64,000 nt of DNA from Burkholderiales bacterium Ga0077543 (GTDB lineage: Bacteria; Pseudomonadota; Gammaproteobacteria; Burkholderiales; Burkholderiaceae_C), in assembly GCA_001464055.1 (NCBI GenBank), contig LNET01000098.1:59757-123756 (forward strand). The letters run 5' to 3'. Position 1 is the first letter of the stretch. Every line of letters begins with the position of its first letter. Shown here piece by piece: positions 50,731 through 59,898 of this stretch. The position numbers were made by a program, and so were the translations under genes. The notes beneath the pieces were generated by a model. It saw nothing but the letters and a program-made list of their open reading frames with translations. It had not been told where the DNA came from and made no database searches.

Positions 50731-51687
50731 ATGTCAAGCACTATATTGCCAGCTATCGGGTTAGTCCCGAGTCCGAGCGAGGCCGAGGCCGACGCCAGCC
50801 CCCACAAGCACCCCTTCCTGGTGGCGCTGGGCGAGCGCGTGCGGGCCCTGCGGGCGCGCCGCGGCATGACGCGCAAGGCCCTGTCGCTGGCCACCGACGT
50901 GTCCGAACGCCACTTGGCGAACCTGGAATACGGCGTGGGCAACGCGTCCATCCTGATCCTGCTGCAGGTGGCCGCGGCGCTGCAGTGTTCGCTGGCCGAA
51001 CTGCTGGGCGACGTGACCACGCGTTCGCCCGAGTGGCTGATGCTGCGCGAACTGCTGGAGCACCGCGACGAAGACACCCTGCGCCGCGTGCGTTCGGCGG
51101 TGGGCGAGATGCTGGGCACTGGCGGCGACCACGGCAGCGGCGGCCGCGCGCGCAGCTCGCGCGTGGCCCTGGTGGGGCTGCGCGGCGCGGGCAAGTCCAC
51201 CCTGGGCGCGATGCTGGCCGAGGACCTGGGCTTCCCCTTCGTGGAACTCTCGCGCGAGATCGAAAAGTTCGCCGGCTGCAGCGTCAGCGAGATCCAGGCG
51301 CTGTACGGCCAGAACGCCTACCGCCGCTACGAGCGGCGGGCGCTGGAAGAAACCATCCAGATCTACGAGGACGCCGTCATCGCCACGCCCGGCGGCATCG
51401 TCAGCGACCCTGCCACCTTCAACCAGCTGCTGGCGCACTGCACCACGGTCTGGCTGCAGGCCGAGCCCGAAGACCACATGGGGCGCGTGGCAGCGCAGGG
51501 CGACATGCGGCCGATGCGCGCGAGCAAAGAAGCGATGGAAGACCTGAAGAGCATCCTCGCCGGCCGCGCGGCCTTCTACTCCAAGGCCGAGCTGCGCGTG
51601 AACACCAGCGCGCAGCCGCTGACCGAGACCTTCGCGCTGCTGCAGCGCACGGTGCGGTCTGCCTTGGGAATCGAAAAACACGCATAA
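50731..51687 (+). CDS. boxR: BoxR/BzdR-type benzoyl-CoA-responsive repressor
   Basis: A 318-residue protein. The HTH_XRE domain (about 30-95) has LGERVRALRARRGMTRKALS and VSERHLANLEYGVGN. After a linker, residues about 145-310 form a shikimate kinase-like domain with P-loop GLRGAGKSTLG and ELSREIEKFAGCSV and ATPGGIV stretches. Family knowledge: BzdR and BoxR bind benzoyl-CoA in the kinase-like domain and release their operators. It lies at the divergence point of the whole box island, so it likely controls both arms. Confidence 0.95.
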   Translation: MSSTILPAIGLVPSPSEAEADASPHKHPFLVALGERVRALRARRGMTRKALSLATDVSERHLANLEYGVGNASILILLQVAAALQCSLAELLGDVTTRSPEWLMLRELLEHRDEDTLRRVRSAVGEMLGTGGDHGSGGRARSSRVALVGLRGAGKSTLGAMLAEDLGFPFVELSREIEKFAGCSVSEIQALYGQNAYRRYERRALEETIQIYEDAVIATPGGIVSDPATFNQLLAHCTTVWLQAEPEDHMGRVAAQGDMRPMRASKEAMEDLKSILAGRAAFYSKAELRVNTSAQPLTETFALLQRTVRSALGIEKHA

Positions 51688-51702
51688 AATTGCATGTCGC
51701 TG

Positions 51703-51731
51703 TTGACGCAGCGAGAATCACGCAGTATTCT
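51703..51731 (+). promoter_or_regulatory. boxC (boxCBA) promoter
   Basis: TTGACG (51703-51708), exactly 17 bases, TATTCT (51726-51731): a good sigma-70 promoter 46 bases before boxC. The sequence GCAGTATTCTGCTTGTC (51722-51738) differs at two of 17 positions from GCAGTATTGTGCGTGTC at 50689-50705 in the boxR promoter, so both are probably bound by BoxR. A TGCA tetramer is at 51691. Confidence 0.75.
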
Positions 51732-51776
51732 GCTTGTCATGGCGGCCGGTGGCAGCCAACTTCAGGAGACCCCCCC

Positions 51777-53447
51777 ATGAACACCGCTGCATCTTCGGTC
51801 GCCCGCGTCGACTACCAGACCCACCCTTCCCGCTACCGCCACTGGAAGCTGAAGTTCGAAGGCGCCGTGGCCACCCTGCTGGCCGACTTCGACGAGAACG
51901 GCGGTCTGCGCGAAGGCTACAAGCTCAAGCTCAACAGCTACGACCTGGGCGTGGACATCGAGCTGAACGACGCCATCCAGCGCATCCGCTTCGAGCACCC
52001 CGAAGTGCGCACGGTGGTCGTCACCAGCGCCAAGGACCGCGTGTTCTGCTCCGGCGCCAACATTTTCATGCTGGGCGTTTCCAGCCACGCCTGGAAGGTG
52101 AACTTCTGCAAGTTCACCAACGAAACGCGCAACGGCCTGGAAGACAGCAGCAAGCACAGCGGCCTGAAGTTCCTGGCCGCCGTGAACGGCGCCTGCGCCG
52201 GCGGCGGCTATGAGCTGGCCCTGGCCTGCGACGAGATCATCCTGGTCGACGACCGCAGCAGCGCCGTCAGCCTGCCCGAGGTGCCGCTGCTGGGCGTGCT
52301 GCCCGGCACCGGCGGCCTGACCCGCGTCACCGACAAGCGCAAGGTTCGCCACGACCTGGCCGACATCTTCTGCACCAGCGTCGAAGGCGTGCGCGGCCAG
52401 AAGGCCAAGGACTGGCGCCTGGTGGACGAAGTCGCCAAGACCGCTGTTTTCTCGGCCCGCGTGCAGGAACGTGCGCTGGAACTGGCCGCGCAGAGCGACC
52501 GCCCATCGGACGCCCGCGGCGTGACGCTGCAAGCGCTGAACCGCAGCATCGACGCCGACGCGCTGAGCTACACCCATGTGACGGTGCAGATCGACCGCGC
52601 CCAGCGCAGCGCCACCTGGACCGTTGCGGCTCCCGCTGGCGCACAGCCCGCCACCGTGGCCGCCATCGAAGCTGCCGGCGACGCCTGGTACCCGCTGCAA
52701 ATGGCCCGCGAGCTGGAAGACGCCATCCTGGAGATGCGCACCAACGAGCCCGAGATCGGCACCTGGCTGATCAAGACCCAGGGCGACGCCGCCGCGGTGC
52801 TGGCCATGGACGCCACGCTGCAGGCGCACGCCGGCCACTGGCTGGTGCGCGAAACCGTGGGCCTGCTGCGCCGCACCTTTGCCCGGCTGGATGTTTCGTC
52901 GCGCAGCCTGTTCGCCCTGGTCGAACCCGGTTCCTGCTTCGCCGGCAGCTTCCTGGAGCTGGCCCTGGCCTGCGACCGCAGCTACCAGCTGATGCTGCCC
53001 GACGACGCCGCGCGCACGCCCAAGCTCACCGTAGGCGAGGCCAACTTCGGCTTGTTCCCGATGATCACCGGCCAGAGCCGCCTGGAACGCCGCTTCTACG
53101 GCGAGGCCGCGCCGCTGGAAGCCGCCCGCGCCGCCATCGGCCAGCCGCTGGACGCCGACGCCGCCTTCGCGCTGGGCCTGGTCACCGCCAACCCCGACGA
53201 CATCGACTGGGATGACGAGATCCGCATCGCCATCGAGGAACGCCGCGCGATGAGCCCCGACGCACTGACCGGCATGGAAGCCAACCTGCGCTTCAACGGC
53301 CCCGAGAACATGCTCACCCGCGTGTTCGGCCGGCTCACCGCCTGGCAGAACTGGATCTTCCAGCGCCCCAACGCCGTGGGCGACAAGGGCGCGCTGAAGG
53401 TCTACGGCAAAGGCGAAAAAGCGCAATTCGACTGGAACCGGGTTTGA
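51777..53447 (+). CDS. boxC: 2,3-epoxybenzoyl-CoA dihydrolase BoxC
   Basis: A 556-residue double-crotonase protein. The first half has VVVTSAKDRVFCSGANIFML, ACAGGGYELALACDEIILVDD and PEVPLLGVLPGTGGLTRVTDKR; the second half has EPGSCFAGSFLELALACDRSYQL and VGEANFGLFPMITGQSRL. It hydrolyses 2,3-epoxybenzoyl-CoA to 3,4-dehydroadipyl-CoA semialdehyde and formate. AGGAG (51764-51768) fixes the ATG at 51777. It is followed by boxB after 25 bases. Confidence 0.97.
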   Translation: MNTAASSVARVDYQTHPSRYRHWKLKFEGAVATLLADFDENGGLREGYKLKLNSYDLGVDIELNDAIQRIRFEHPEVRTVVVTSAKDRVFCSGANIFMLGVSSHAWKVNFCKFTNETRNGLEDSSKHSGLKFLAAVNGACAGGGYELALACDEIILVDDRSSAVSLPEVPLLGVLPGTGGLTRVTDKRKVRHDLADIFCTSVEGVRGQKAKDWRLVDEVAKTAVFSARVQERALELAAQSDRPSDARGVTLQALNRSIDADALSYTHVTVQIDRAQRSATWTVAAPAGAQPATVAAIEAAGDAWYPLQMARELEDAILEMRTNEPEIGTWLIKTQGDAAAVLAMDATLQAHAGHWLVRETVGLLRRTFARLDVSSRSLFALVEPGSCFAGSFLELALACDRSYQLMLPDDAARTPKLTVGEANFGLFPMITGQSRLERRFYGEAAPLEAARAAIGQPLDADAAFALGLVTANPDDIDWDDEIRIAIEERRAMSPDALTGMEANLRFNGPENMLTRVFGRLTAWQNWIFQRPNAVGDKGALKVYGKGEKAQFDWNRV

Positions 53448-53472
53448 ACAACGAAGTCACTGGAGCAGACAC

Positions 53473-54900
53473 ATGAGCAGCATCAACTACAGCGAAAAGA
53501 TCCCCAACAACGTCAACCTGTCGGAAGACCGCACCCTGCAGCGCGCGCTGGAGCAGTGGCAGCCCAACTTCATCAGCTGGTGGGACGACATGGGTCCCGA
53601 GGGCAGCACCGACATGGACGTCTACCTGCGCACCGCCATCAGCGTGGACCCGCAGGGCTGGGCCAGCTTCGGCCACGTGAAGATGCGCGACTACCGCTGG
53701 GGCATCTTCATGAACCCCGGTGACGCCGAGCGCACCATCCACTTCGGCGACCACAAGGGCGAGAAGGCCTGGGACAGCGTGCCGGGCGAACACCGCGCCA
53801 ACCTGCGCCGCATCATCGTGACGCAGGGCGACACCGAGCCCGCTTCGGTGGAGCAGCAACGCCACCTGGGCCAGACCGCGCCCAGCATGTACGACCTGCG
53901 CAACCTGTTCCAGATCAACGTGGAAGAAGGCCGCCACCTGTGGGCGATGGTCTATCTGCTTCACAAGCACTTCGGTCGCGACGGCCGTGAAGAAGCCGAA
54001 GCCCTTTTGGAACGCCGCAGCGGCGACGCCAACAACCCGCGCATCCTGGGCGCCTTCAACGAAGCCACACCCGACTGGCTGAGCTTCTTCATGTTCACCT
54101 ACTTCACCGACCGCGACGGCAAGTACCAGCTGTGTGCGCTGGCCGAAAGCGCCTTCGACCCGCTGGCCCGCACCACCAAGTTCATGCTCACGGAAGAAGC
54201 GCACCACATGTTCGTGGGCGAGTCGGGCATCAGCCGCGTCATCCAGCGCACGGCGCAGAAGATGAACGAGCTGAAGACCGACGACGTGGGCGTGCTGCGC
54301 AATGCCGGCGTGATCGACCTGCCGACCATCCAGCGCTACATCAACTTCCACTTCAGTGTCACCATCGACCTGTTCGGCGCCGACGAGAGCAGCAACGCCG
54401 CCACCTTCTATTCCAGCGGCCTGAAGGGCCGTTACGAAGAAGGCAAGCGCACCGACGACCATGTGCTGAAGGGCCAGACCTACAAGGTGCTGGAAGCCAA
54501 GGGTGGCCAGCTGCTGGAAAAGGAAGTGCCGATGCTCAACGCGCTGAACGAAGTGCTGCGCGACGACTACATCAAAGACAGCATCGCCGGCGTGAACCGC
54601 TGGAACAAGGTGCTGGAAAAGGCCGGCATCCCGGTGACCCTGACCGTGCCGCACAAGGCCTTCCACCGCAACATCGGCGCGCTCTCGGGCGTGAAGGTCT
54701 CGCCCGACGGGCGCGTGGTCAGCGATGCCGAATGGAAGGCCAACGTCGACCGCTGGCTGCCCAGCGGCGGCGACCGCGCCTTCGTGGCCAGCCTGATGGG
54801 CCGCGTGGTCGAGCCCGGCAAGTTCGCGAACTGGATCGCGCCGCCGGTGATGGGCATCAACCGCCAGCCCGTGGACTACGAATACGTGCGCTTCAACTGA
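53473..54900 (+). CDS. boxB: Benzoyl-CoA 2,3-epoxidase subunit BoxB
   Basis: A 475-residue diiron enzyme, standard BoxB length. Iron-ligand helices appear as LFQINVEEGRHLWAMVY (near 148) and LTEEAHHMFVGE (near 241). The N terminus SEKIPNNVNLSEDRTLQRAL and the C-terminal VMGINRQPVDYEYVRFN match the family. It epoxidises benzoyl-CoA with O2, using electrons from BoxA. Between boxB and boxA lies a strong hairpin (54924-54949). Confidence 0.97.
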   Translation: MSSINYSEKIPNNVNLSEDRTLQRALEQWQPNFISWWDDMGPEGSTDMDVYLRTAISVDPQGWASFGHVKMRDYRWGIFMNPGDAERTIHFGDHKGEKAWDSVPGEHRANLRRIIVTQGDTEPASVEQQRHLGQTAPSMYDLRNLFQINVEEGRHLWAMVYLLHKHFGRDGREEAEALLERRSGDANNPRILGAFNEATPDWLSFFMFTYFTDRDGKYQLCALAESAFDPLARTTKFMLTEEAHHMFVGESGISRVIQRTAQKMNELKTDDVGVLRNAGVIDLPTIQRYINFHFSVTIDLFGADESSNAATFYSSGLKGRYEEGKRTDDHVLKGQTYKVLEAKGGQLLEKEVPMLNALNEVLRDDYIKDSIAGVNRWNKVLEKAGIPVTLTVPHKAFHRNIGALSGVKVSPDGRVVSDAEWKANVDRWLPSGGDRAFVASLMGRVVEPGKFANWIAPPVMGINRQPVDYEYVRFN

Positions 54901-54923
54901 TTCAGGCGATGATTGAGTGACGA

Positions 54924-54949
54924 AGGAAGGGGCTTGCGGGCCCCTTCCT
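54924..54949 (+). other. Intercistronic hairpin between boxB and boxA
   Basis: AGGAAGGGGC (54924-54933) and GCCCCTTCCT (54940-54949) form a perfect 10-bp stem with a six-base loop. The boxA Shine-Dalgarno (AGGAGA) starts only a few bases downstream. There is no T-tract, so it is not a classical terminator; it may stabilise boxCB mRNA or set boxA expression. Confidence 0.75.
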
Positions 54950-54967
54950 CACGAAGGAGACAAGCAC

Positions 54968-56254
54968 ATGGACATGTCCGAACTGGCCGACCCCGCGCTG
55001 CTGAAGCAGCACGTCATCGATCCGGAGATCTGCATCCGCTGCAACACCTGCGAGGCCACCTGCCCGGTGGGTGCGGTGACGCACGACGACCGCAACTACG
55101 TGGTCGACCCGGACAAGTGCAACTTCTGCATGGCCTGCGTGCCGCCCTGCCCCACCGGCAGCATCGACAACTGGCGGCTGGTGGCGCGCATCAAGGCCTA
55201 CAGCGTGGAAGAACAGCTGGGCTGGGAAGAACTGCCCGCAGAGCTCAGCGCCGAAGCCCTGGCGGCCGATGGCGTTTCGGCCGAAGCCGTTGCGGTGCAG
55301 GCCAGCACCCAGGCGCCACCGACCAGCGCCACGGGCGATGACGTCTTCAACAGCGCCGCCTATGGCGCCACGCTGCCGCCCTGGTCGGCCGCGCACCCCT
55401 ACACCAACCTCTATGGCCCGAAGGCCGCAGAGAAGTCCATCGCCGCCACGGTGGCCGGCAACGTGCGCGTCACCGACGTCGGCCACGACTACGACACGCA
55501 CCACATCGTGCTGGACTTCGGTGCCATGCCCTTCCCGCTGCTGGAAGGCCAGAGCATCGCCATCGTGCCGCCGGGCGTGGACGCGAACGGCCGCGCCCAC
55601 CACCCGCGCCAGTACAGCATCGCCAGCCCGCGCAATGGCGAACGGCCCGGTTACAACAACGCCAGCCTCACCGTCAAACGTGTGCTGGAAGACCACCAGG
55701 GCAAGCCCGTGCGCGGCGTGGCCAGCAACTACCTGTGCGACCTGAAGGTGGGCGACACGGTGCAGGTCATCGGCCCCTTCGGCAGCAGCTTCCTGATGCC
55801 GAACCACCCGAAAAGCCACATCGTGATGATCTGCACCGGCACCGGCAGCGCGCCGATGCGGGCGATGACCGAATGGCGGCGGCGGCTGCGCAGCAGCGGC
55901 AAGTTCGAAGGCGGCAAGCTGATGCTGTTCTTCGGCGCGCGCACCCAGCAGGAACTGCCTTACTTCGGCCCGCTGCAGAGCCTGCCCAAAGACTTCATCG
56001 ACAGCCATTTCGCCTTCAGCCGCACCCCGGGCGCACCCAAGCGCTACGTGCAGGACCTGATGCGCGAACGCGCCGCCGATCTGGCGCCGCTGCTGAGCGA
56101 CCCGAATGCCTTCTTCTACGTTTGCGGCCTCAAGGCCATGGAAGAAGGCGTCGTGCTGGCCCTGCGTGACATCGCCCAGGGTGCCGGCCTGTCCTGGGAC
56201 ACGATCGGCCCGGCGCTCAAGCGCGAAGGCCGGCTGCACCTGGAAACGTATTGA
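54968..56254 (+). CDS. boxA: Benzoyl-CoA oxygenase reductase component BoxA
   Basis: A 428-residue protein with two N-terminal 4Fe-4S clusters ([12 protein letters not shown] near 21 and [12 protein letters not shown] near 50), a linker, and a ferredoxin-NADP reductase-like part with flavin motif [15 protein letters not shown] and NADPH-binding [13 protein letters not shown], ending HLETY. It passes electrons from NADPH to BoxB. ATG at 54968 follows AGGAGA; Met 3 is a less likely alternative. The TGA shares a base with the next start. Confidence 0.96.
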   Translation: MDMSELADPALLKQHVIDPEICIRCNTCEATCPVGAVTHDDRNYVVDPDKCNFCMACVPPCPTGSIDNWRLVARIKAYSVEEQLGWEELPAELSAEALAADGVSAEAVAVQASTQAPPTSATGDDVFNSAAYGATLPPWSAAHPYTNLYGPKAAEKSIAATVAGNVRVTDVGHDYDTHHIVLDFGAMPFPLLEGQSIAIVPPGVDANGRAHHPRQYSIASPRNGERPGYNNASLTVKRVLEDHQGKPVRGVASNYLCDLKVGDTVQVIGPFGSSFLMPNHPKSHIVMICTGTGSAPMRAMTEWRRRLRSSGKFEGGKLMLFFGARTQQELPYFGPLQSLPKDFIDSHFAFSRTPGAPKRYVQDLMRERAADLAPLLSDPNAFFYVCGLKAMEEGVVLALRDIAQGAGLSWDTIGPALKREGRLHLETY

Positions 56255-57042
56255 TGAACACGCTGCACATCGGTACGCGCCGTGCTGGCGTGGCCCAGGT
56301 CACGATGGCCCGGCCGGAGGTGTTCAACGCCTTCGACGAAGCCATGATCGGCGAACTGGACGCCGCGTTTGCGCAGCTCGTCGACGACGACACGGTGCGC
56401 GTGATCGTGCTGGCCGGCGAAGGCAAGCATTTCAGCGCCGGTGCCGACCTGCAATGGATGCAGCGCGCCAGCACCGCCACGCTCGAATGGAACCTGCAGG
56501 ATGCCCGGCGCTTCGCGGCGATGTTGGCCCGCATCGAAGCCTGCCCCAAGCCCACCGTCGCGCGGGTGCAGGGCGCGGCACTCGGCGGCGGCGTGGGCCT
56601 GGCCTGCGCCTGCGACATCGCCGTGGCTGCGGAAGGCGCGAGCTTCTCGGTCAGCGAGGCGAAGTTCGGCATCCTGCCCGCCGTCATCGGCCCTTATGTG
56701 ACGAATGCCGTCGGCAAGCGACAGGCAAGGCGCCTGGCGCTGACGACAGAACGCATCACCGCCGAAGAGGCCCTGGCCATCGGCCTGATCCAGAAGCGGG
56801 TGCCCCCTGAGCAACTGGACACGGCGGTCGATGCGATGCTGGACGCGCTGCTGGCGGGTGGCCCGAATGCGCAGCGTGAGATCAAGGCTCTCATGGCGCA
56901 ACTGCAGGTGGGTGCGATCACGCCCGGGGTCATCGAACTGACCGCCAGCACCATCGCCCGCGTACGCGGCACCGACGAAGCGCGCGAAGGCTTTGCCGCT
57001 TTCCTGGCCAAGCGCCCGGCATCCTGGATACCCCAGGCCTGA
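56254..57042 (+). CDS. Enoyl-CoA hydratase/isomerase family protein of the box operon
   Basis: A 262-residue crotonase. ARPEVFNAFDEAMIGELDAA, AGEGKHFSAGADLQWMQ, VQGAALGGGVGLACACDIAVA and SEAKFGILPAVIGPYV resemble methylglutaconyl-CoA hydratases and PaaF/PaaG-like enzymes. In this setting it would hydrate or isomerise 2,3-dehydroadipyl-CoA on the way to 3-hydroxyadipyl-CoA. It overlaps boxA by one base (TGATG). Confidence 0.88.
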   Translation: MNTLHIGTRRAGVAQVTMARPEVFNAFDEAMIGELDAAFAQLVDDDTVRVIVLAGEGKHFSAGADLQWMQRASTATLEWNLQDARRFAAMLARIEACPKPTVARVQGAALGGGVGLACACDIAVAAEGASFSVSEAKFGILPAVIGPYVTNAVGKRQARRLALTTERITAEEALAIGLIQKRVPPEQLDTAVDAMLDALLAGGPNAQREIKALMAQLQVGAITPGVIELTASTIARVRGTDEAREGFAAFLAKRPASWIPQA

Positions 57043-57059
57043 TCCCGGCCGAGCACGGC

Positions 57060-57091
<32 letters not shown>

Positions 57092-57098
57092 CCCATCC

Positions 57099-58640
57099 AT
57101 GAACGACAACTCACTCGCCCACGCCCCGGTGTTCGTGGTCGGCGCCGGCATCATGGGTGCCGGCATCGCCCAGGTGGCGGCGCAAGCCGGCCACGCGGTG
57201 CGCCTGTTCGACCTGCGCCCAGGGGCCGCCGAAGCCGCCAAGGGCCAGCTGGCCGACACCCTGGCCGGCCTGGTGGCCAAGGGCAAGCTGAACGCAGACG
57301 CTGCGCAACAGACGCTGGCCCGCATCACGCCGGCCGACGCCATGGCCCAGGCCGATGGCTGCGGCCTGGTGGTCGAAGCCATCGTCGAACAGCTGCAAGC
57401 CAAACGCGCGCTGTTCGCCGAACTGGAAAGCATCGTCGGCCCAGGCTGCGTGCTGGCCACCAACACCAGCTCGATCTCGGTCACCGCCATTGCGGCTGGC
57501 CTGCAGCATCCGGGGCGCGTCGTCGGCATGCACTTCTTCAACCCGGTGCCGCTGATGAAGCTGGTGGAAGTGGTCAGCGGCCTGCAGACCGACCCGGCCG
57601 TGGCCGCGGCCATCTTCGGCCTGAGCCAGGCCTGGGGCAAGGTGCCTGTGCACGCCAAGAGCACACCCGGCTTCATCGTCAACCGCATTGCCAGGCCCTA
57701 CTACGCCGAAGCCCTGGCCCTGCTGCAGGAACAGGCGGCCACGCCGGCGGTGCTGGACGCCTGCCTGCGCGGCGCCGGCTTCCGCATGGGGCCTTGTGAA
57801 CTGATGGACCTGATCGGCCACGACACCAATTTCGCGGTGACGAAGTCGGTGTATGAAGCCAACTTCCAGGACAAGCGCTACGTGCCCAGCGGCGTGCAGG
57901 CCGAGATGGTGGCCGGCGGCCTGCTGGGCCGCAAGAGCAGCCAGGGCTTCTACCGCTACCTCGGCGGCAAACCCGAGGGCGGCGCCCTGCCCGTGGCCGT
58001 GACCGAAGCCCCGGCCACGGCGCGCGAGGTGTCGGTGCATGGCACCGGCCCCATTGCCGACTTCCTGGAACAGGCCGCCACCGCCGCGCTGGCCGCGCAG
58101 GGCTGGGGCCCGGCCCGCCATCACGACAGCGGCTGGACCGGCCTGCAGATCGACGGCGCCCGGCTGATGCTGAGCGACGGCCGCACCGCCACCGAACTGG
58201 CAGCGGCCACCGGGTGCCGCGACATCGCCGTCTTCGACCGCCCCGTGGCCCTGACCGCCGACAAGCCTCCTTCACCCGGCACGGCGCTGGCCTATGCGGC
58301 AGCCGCGGGTTGCAGCGAAGCCTTCGCCACCCAGGCCGCGGCCTGGCTGGCGGCCCTGGGCTTTGCCCCGCTGCCGCTGGCCGACGCCCCCGGCCTGGTG
58401 GTGGCACGCACCGTGGCCATGCTCGTCAACGAAGCCGCCGACGCCGTGCAGCAAGGGGTGTGCAGCGAAGCCGACGCCGACGCCGCCATGACCCTGGGCG
58501 TCAACTACCCTGCGGGCCCGTTCGACTTCCTGCGCCGCTGGAGCGCGCGCGAAGTGACTGCCCTGCTCGACACCCTGGACGCCCACTACCGTGGCGAGCG
58601 TTATCGCGTCAGCCCGCTGCTGCGCCGGCGCGCTTGCTGA
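57099..58640 (+). CDS. paaH: 3-hydroxyadipyl-CoA dehydrogenase, PaaH-type
   Basis: A 513-residue 3-hydroxyacyl-CoA dehydrogenase. NAD-binding [20 protein letters not shown] (about 12-31), then [61 protein letters not shown]; two C-terminal 3HCDH helical domains follow, the second with [16 protein letters not shown]. The ~500-residue length with duplicated C-terminal domain is the PaaH pattern. It oxidises 3-hydroxyadipyl-CoA to 3-oxoadipyl-CoA in the joint box/paa lower pathway. Confidence 0.92.
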   Translation: MNDNSLAHAPVFVVGAGIMGAGIAQVAAQAGHAVRLFDLRPGAAEAAKGQLADTLAGLVAKGKLNADAAQQTLARITPADAMAQADGCGLVVEAIVEQLQAKRALFAELESIVGPGCVLATNTSSISVTAIAAGLQHPGRVVGMHFFNPVPLMKLVEVVSGLQTDPAVAAAIFGLSQAWGKVPVHAKSTPGFIVNRIARPYYAEALALLQEQAATPAVLDACLRGAGFRMGPCELMDLIGHDTNFAVTKSVYEANFQDKRYVPSGVQAEMVAGGLLGRKSSQGFYRYLGGKPEGGALPVAVTEAPATAREVSVHGTGPIADFLEQAATAALAAQGWGPARHHDSGWTGLQIDGARLMLSDGRTATELAAATGCRDIAVFDRPVALTADKPPSPGTALAYAAAAGCSEAFATQAAAWLAALGFAPLPLADAPGLVVARTVAMLVNEAADAVQQGVCSEADADAAMTLGVNYPAGPFDFLRRWSAREVTALLDTLDAHYRGERYRVSPLLRRRAC

Positions 58641-58677
58641 ACGCGCACCTGAACGTGCATCTGAACCTGGACCCGCC

Positions 58678-59880
58678 ATGCACCACGCCTACATCTGCGA
58701 CGCCATCCGCACCCCCTTCGGCCGCTACGGCGGCGCGCTCTCGTCCATCCGCACCGACGACCTGGCTGCCATCCCGCTGCAGGCGCTGATGGCGCGCAAC
58801 CCCAAGGTCGACTGGCTGGCCGTGGCCGACGTGCTGTACGGCTGCGCCAACCAGGCGGGCGAAGACAACCGCAACGTCGCGCGCATGGCCGCCCTGCTGG
58901 CCGGGCTGCCCATGGGCGTGCCGGGGGGCACCATCAACCGCCTGTGCGGCAGCGGGCTGGACGCGGTGGGCACTGCGGCGCGCGCCATCAAGTCCGGCGA
59001 AGCCGATCTGATGATCGCCGGCGGTGTGGAGAGCATGAGCCGCGCGCCCTTTGTCATGCCCAAGGCCAGCAGCGCCTTCAGCCGCGACAACGCCGTGTAC
59101 GACACCACCATCGGCTGGCGCTTCGTCAACAAGCTGATGAAGGAACAGTACGGCGTCGATTCGATGCCCGAGACCGCCGAGAACGTGGCCGCGCAGTTCG
59201 GCATCGAGCGCGAAGCCCAGGACCGCATGGCCCTGGCCTCGCAGCGCAAGGCCGTGGCGGCGCAGCAGGCCGGCTTCTTCGACGCCGAGATCTGCCCGGT
59301 GCACGTGCCGCAGAAGAAGGGCGAGACCCTGGTGGTGCGGCAAGACGAACACCCGCGCGAAACCAGCCTGGAGGCACTGGCGAAGCTCAAGCCCATCGTG
59401 CATGCCGCAGGCAGCGTCACCGCTGGCAACGCCAGCGGCGTGAACGACGGCGCCTGCGCGCTGCTGCTGGCCAGCGAAGCCGCTGCGGCGCGCCACGGCC
59501 TCGTCCCGCGCGCCCGCGTGGTGGGCATGGCCACGGCCGGCGTGGCCCCGCGCATCATGGGCATCGGCCCAGCCCCCGCCACCCAGAGGGTGCTGGCCCA
59601 GACGGGCCTGACGCTGGCGCAACTGGACGTGATCGAACTCAACGAAGCCTTTGCGGCACAGGGCCTGGCCGTGCTGCGCGAACTGGGCCTGGCCGACGAC
59701 GACGCGCGCGTCAACCCGAACGGCGGCGCCATCGCACTCGGCCACCCGCTGGGCGCCAGCGGCGCACGCCTGGTGACCACCGCCGTGAACCAGCTGCACC
59801 GTACGGGCGGGCGTTATGCGCTGGCCACCATGTGCATCGGCGTGGGCCAGGGCATTGCGGTGGTGCTGGAACGCGTGTAG
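58678..59880 (+). CDS. pcaF: 3-oxoadipyl-CoA thiolase
   Basis: A 400-residue thiolase. [19 protein letters not shown], the nucleophile [10 protein letters not shown] (near 88), [26 protein letters not shown] and CIGVGQG with the second Cys match PcaF/PaaJ thiolases closely. It cleaves 3-oxoadipyl-CoA to acetyl-CoA and succinyl-CoA, completing the pathway. ATG at 58678 lies 37 bases after the dehydrogenase; no strong Shine-Dalgarno is visible. Confidence 0.94.
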   Translation: MHHAYICDAIRTPFGRYGGALSSIRTDDLAAIPLQALMARNPKVDWLAVADVLYGCANQAGEDNRNVARMAALLAGLPMGVPGGTINRLCGSGLDAVGTAARAIKSGEADLMIAGGVESMSRAPFVMPKASSAFSRDNAVYDTTIGWRFVNKLMKEQYGVDSMPETAENVAAQFGIEREAQDRMALASQRKAVAAQQAGFFDAEICPVHVPQKKGETLVVRQDEHPRETSLEALAKLKPIVHAAGSVTAGNASGVNDGACALLLASEAAAARHGLVPRARVVGMATAGVAPRIMGIGPAPATQRVLAQTGLTLAQLDVIELNEAFAAQGLAVLRELGLADDDARVNPNGGAIALGHPLGASGARLVTTAVNQLHRTGGRYALATMCIGVGQGIAVVLERV

Positions 59881-59898
59881 GCCGCGCGCATCCGCCGG

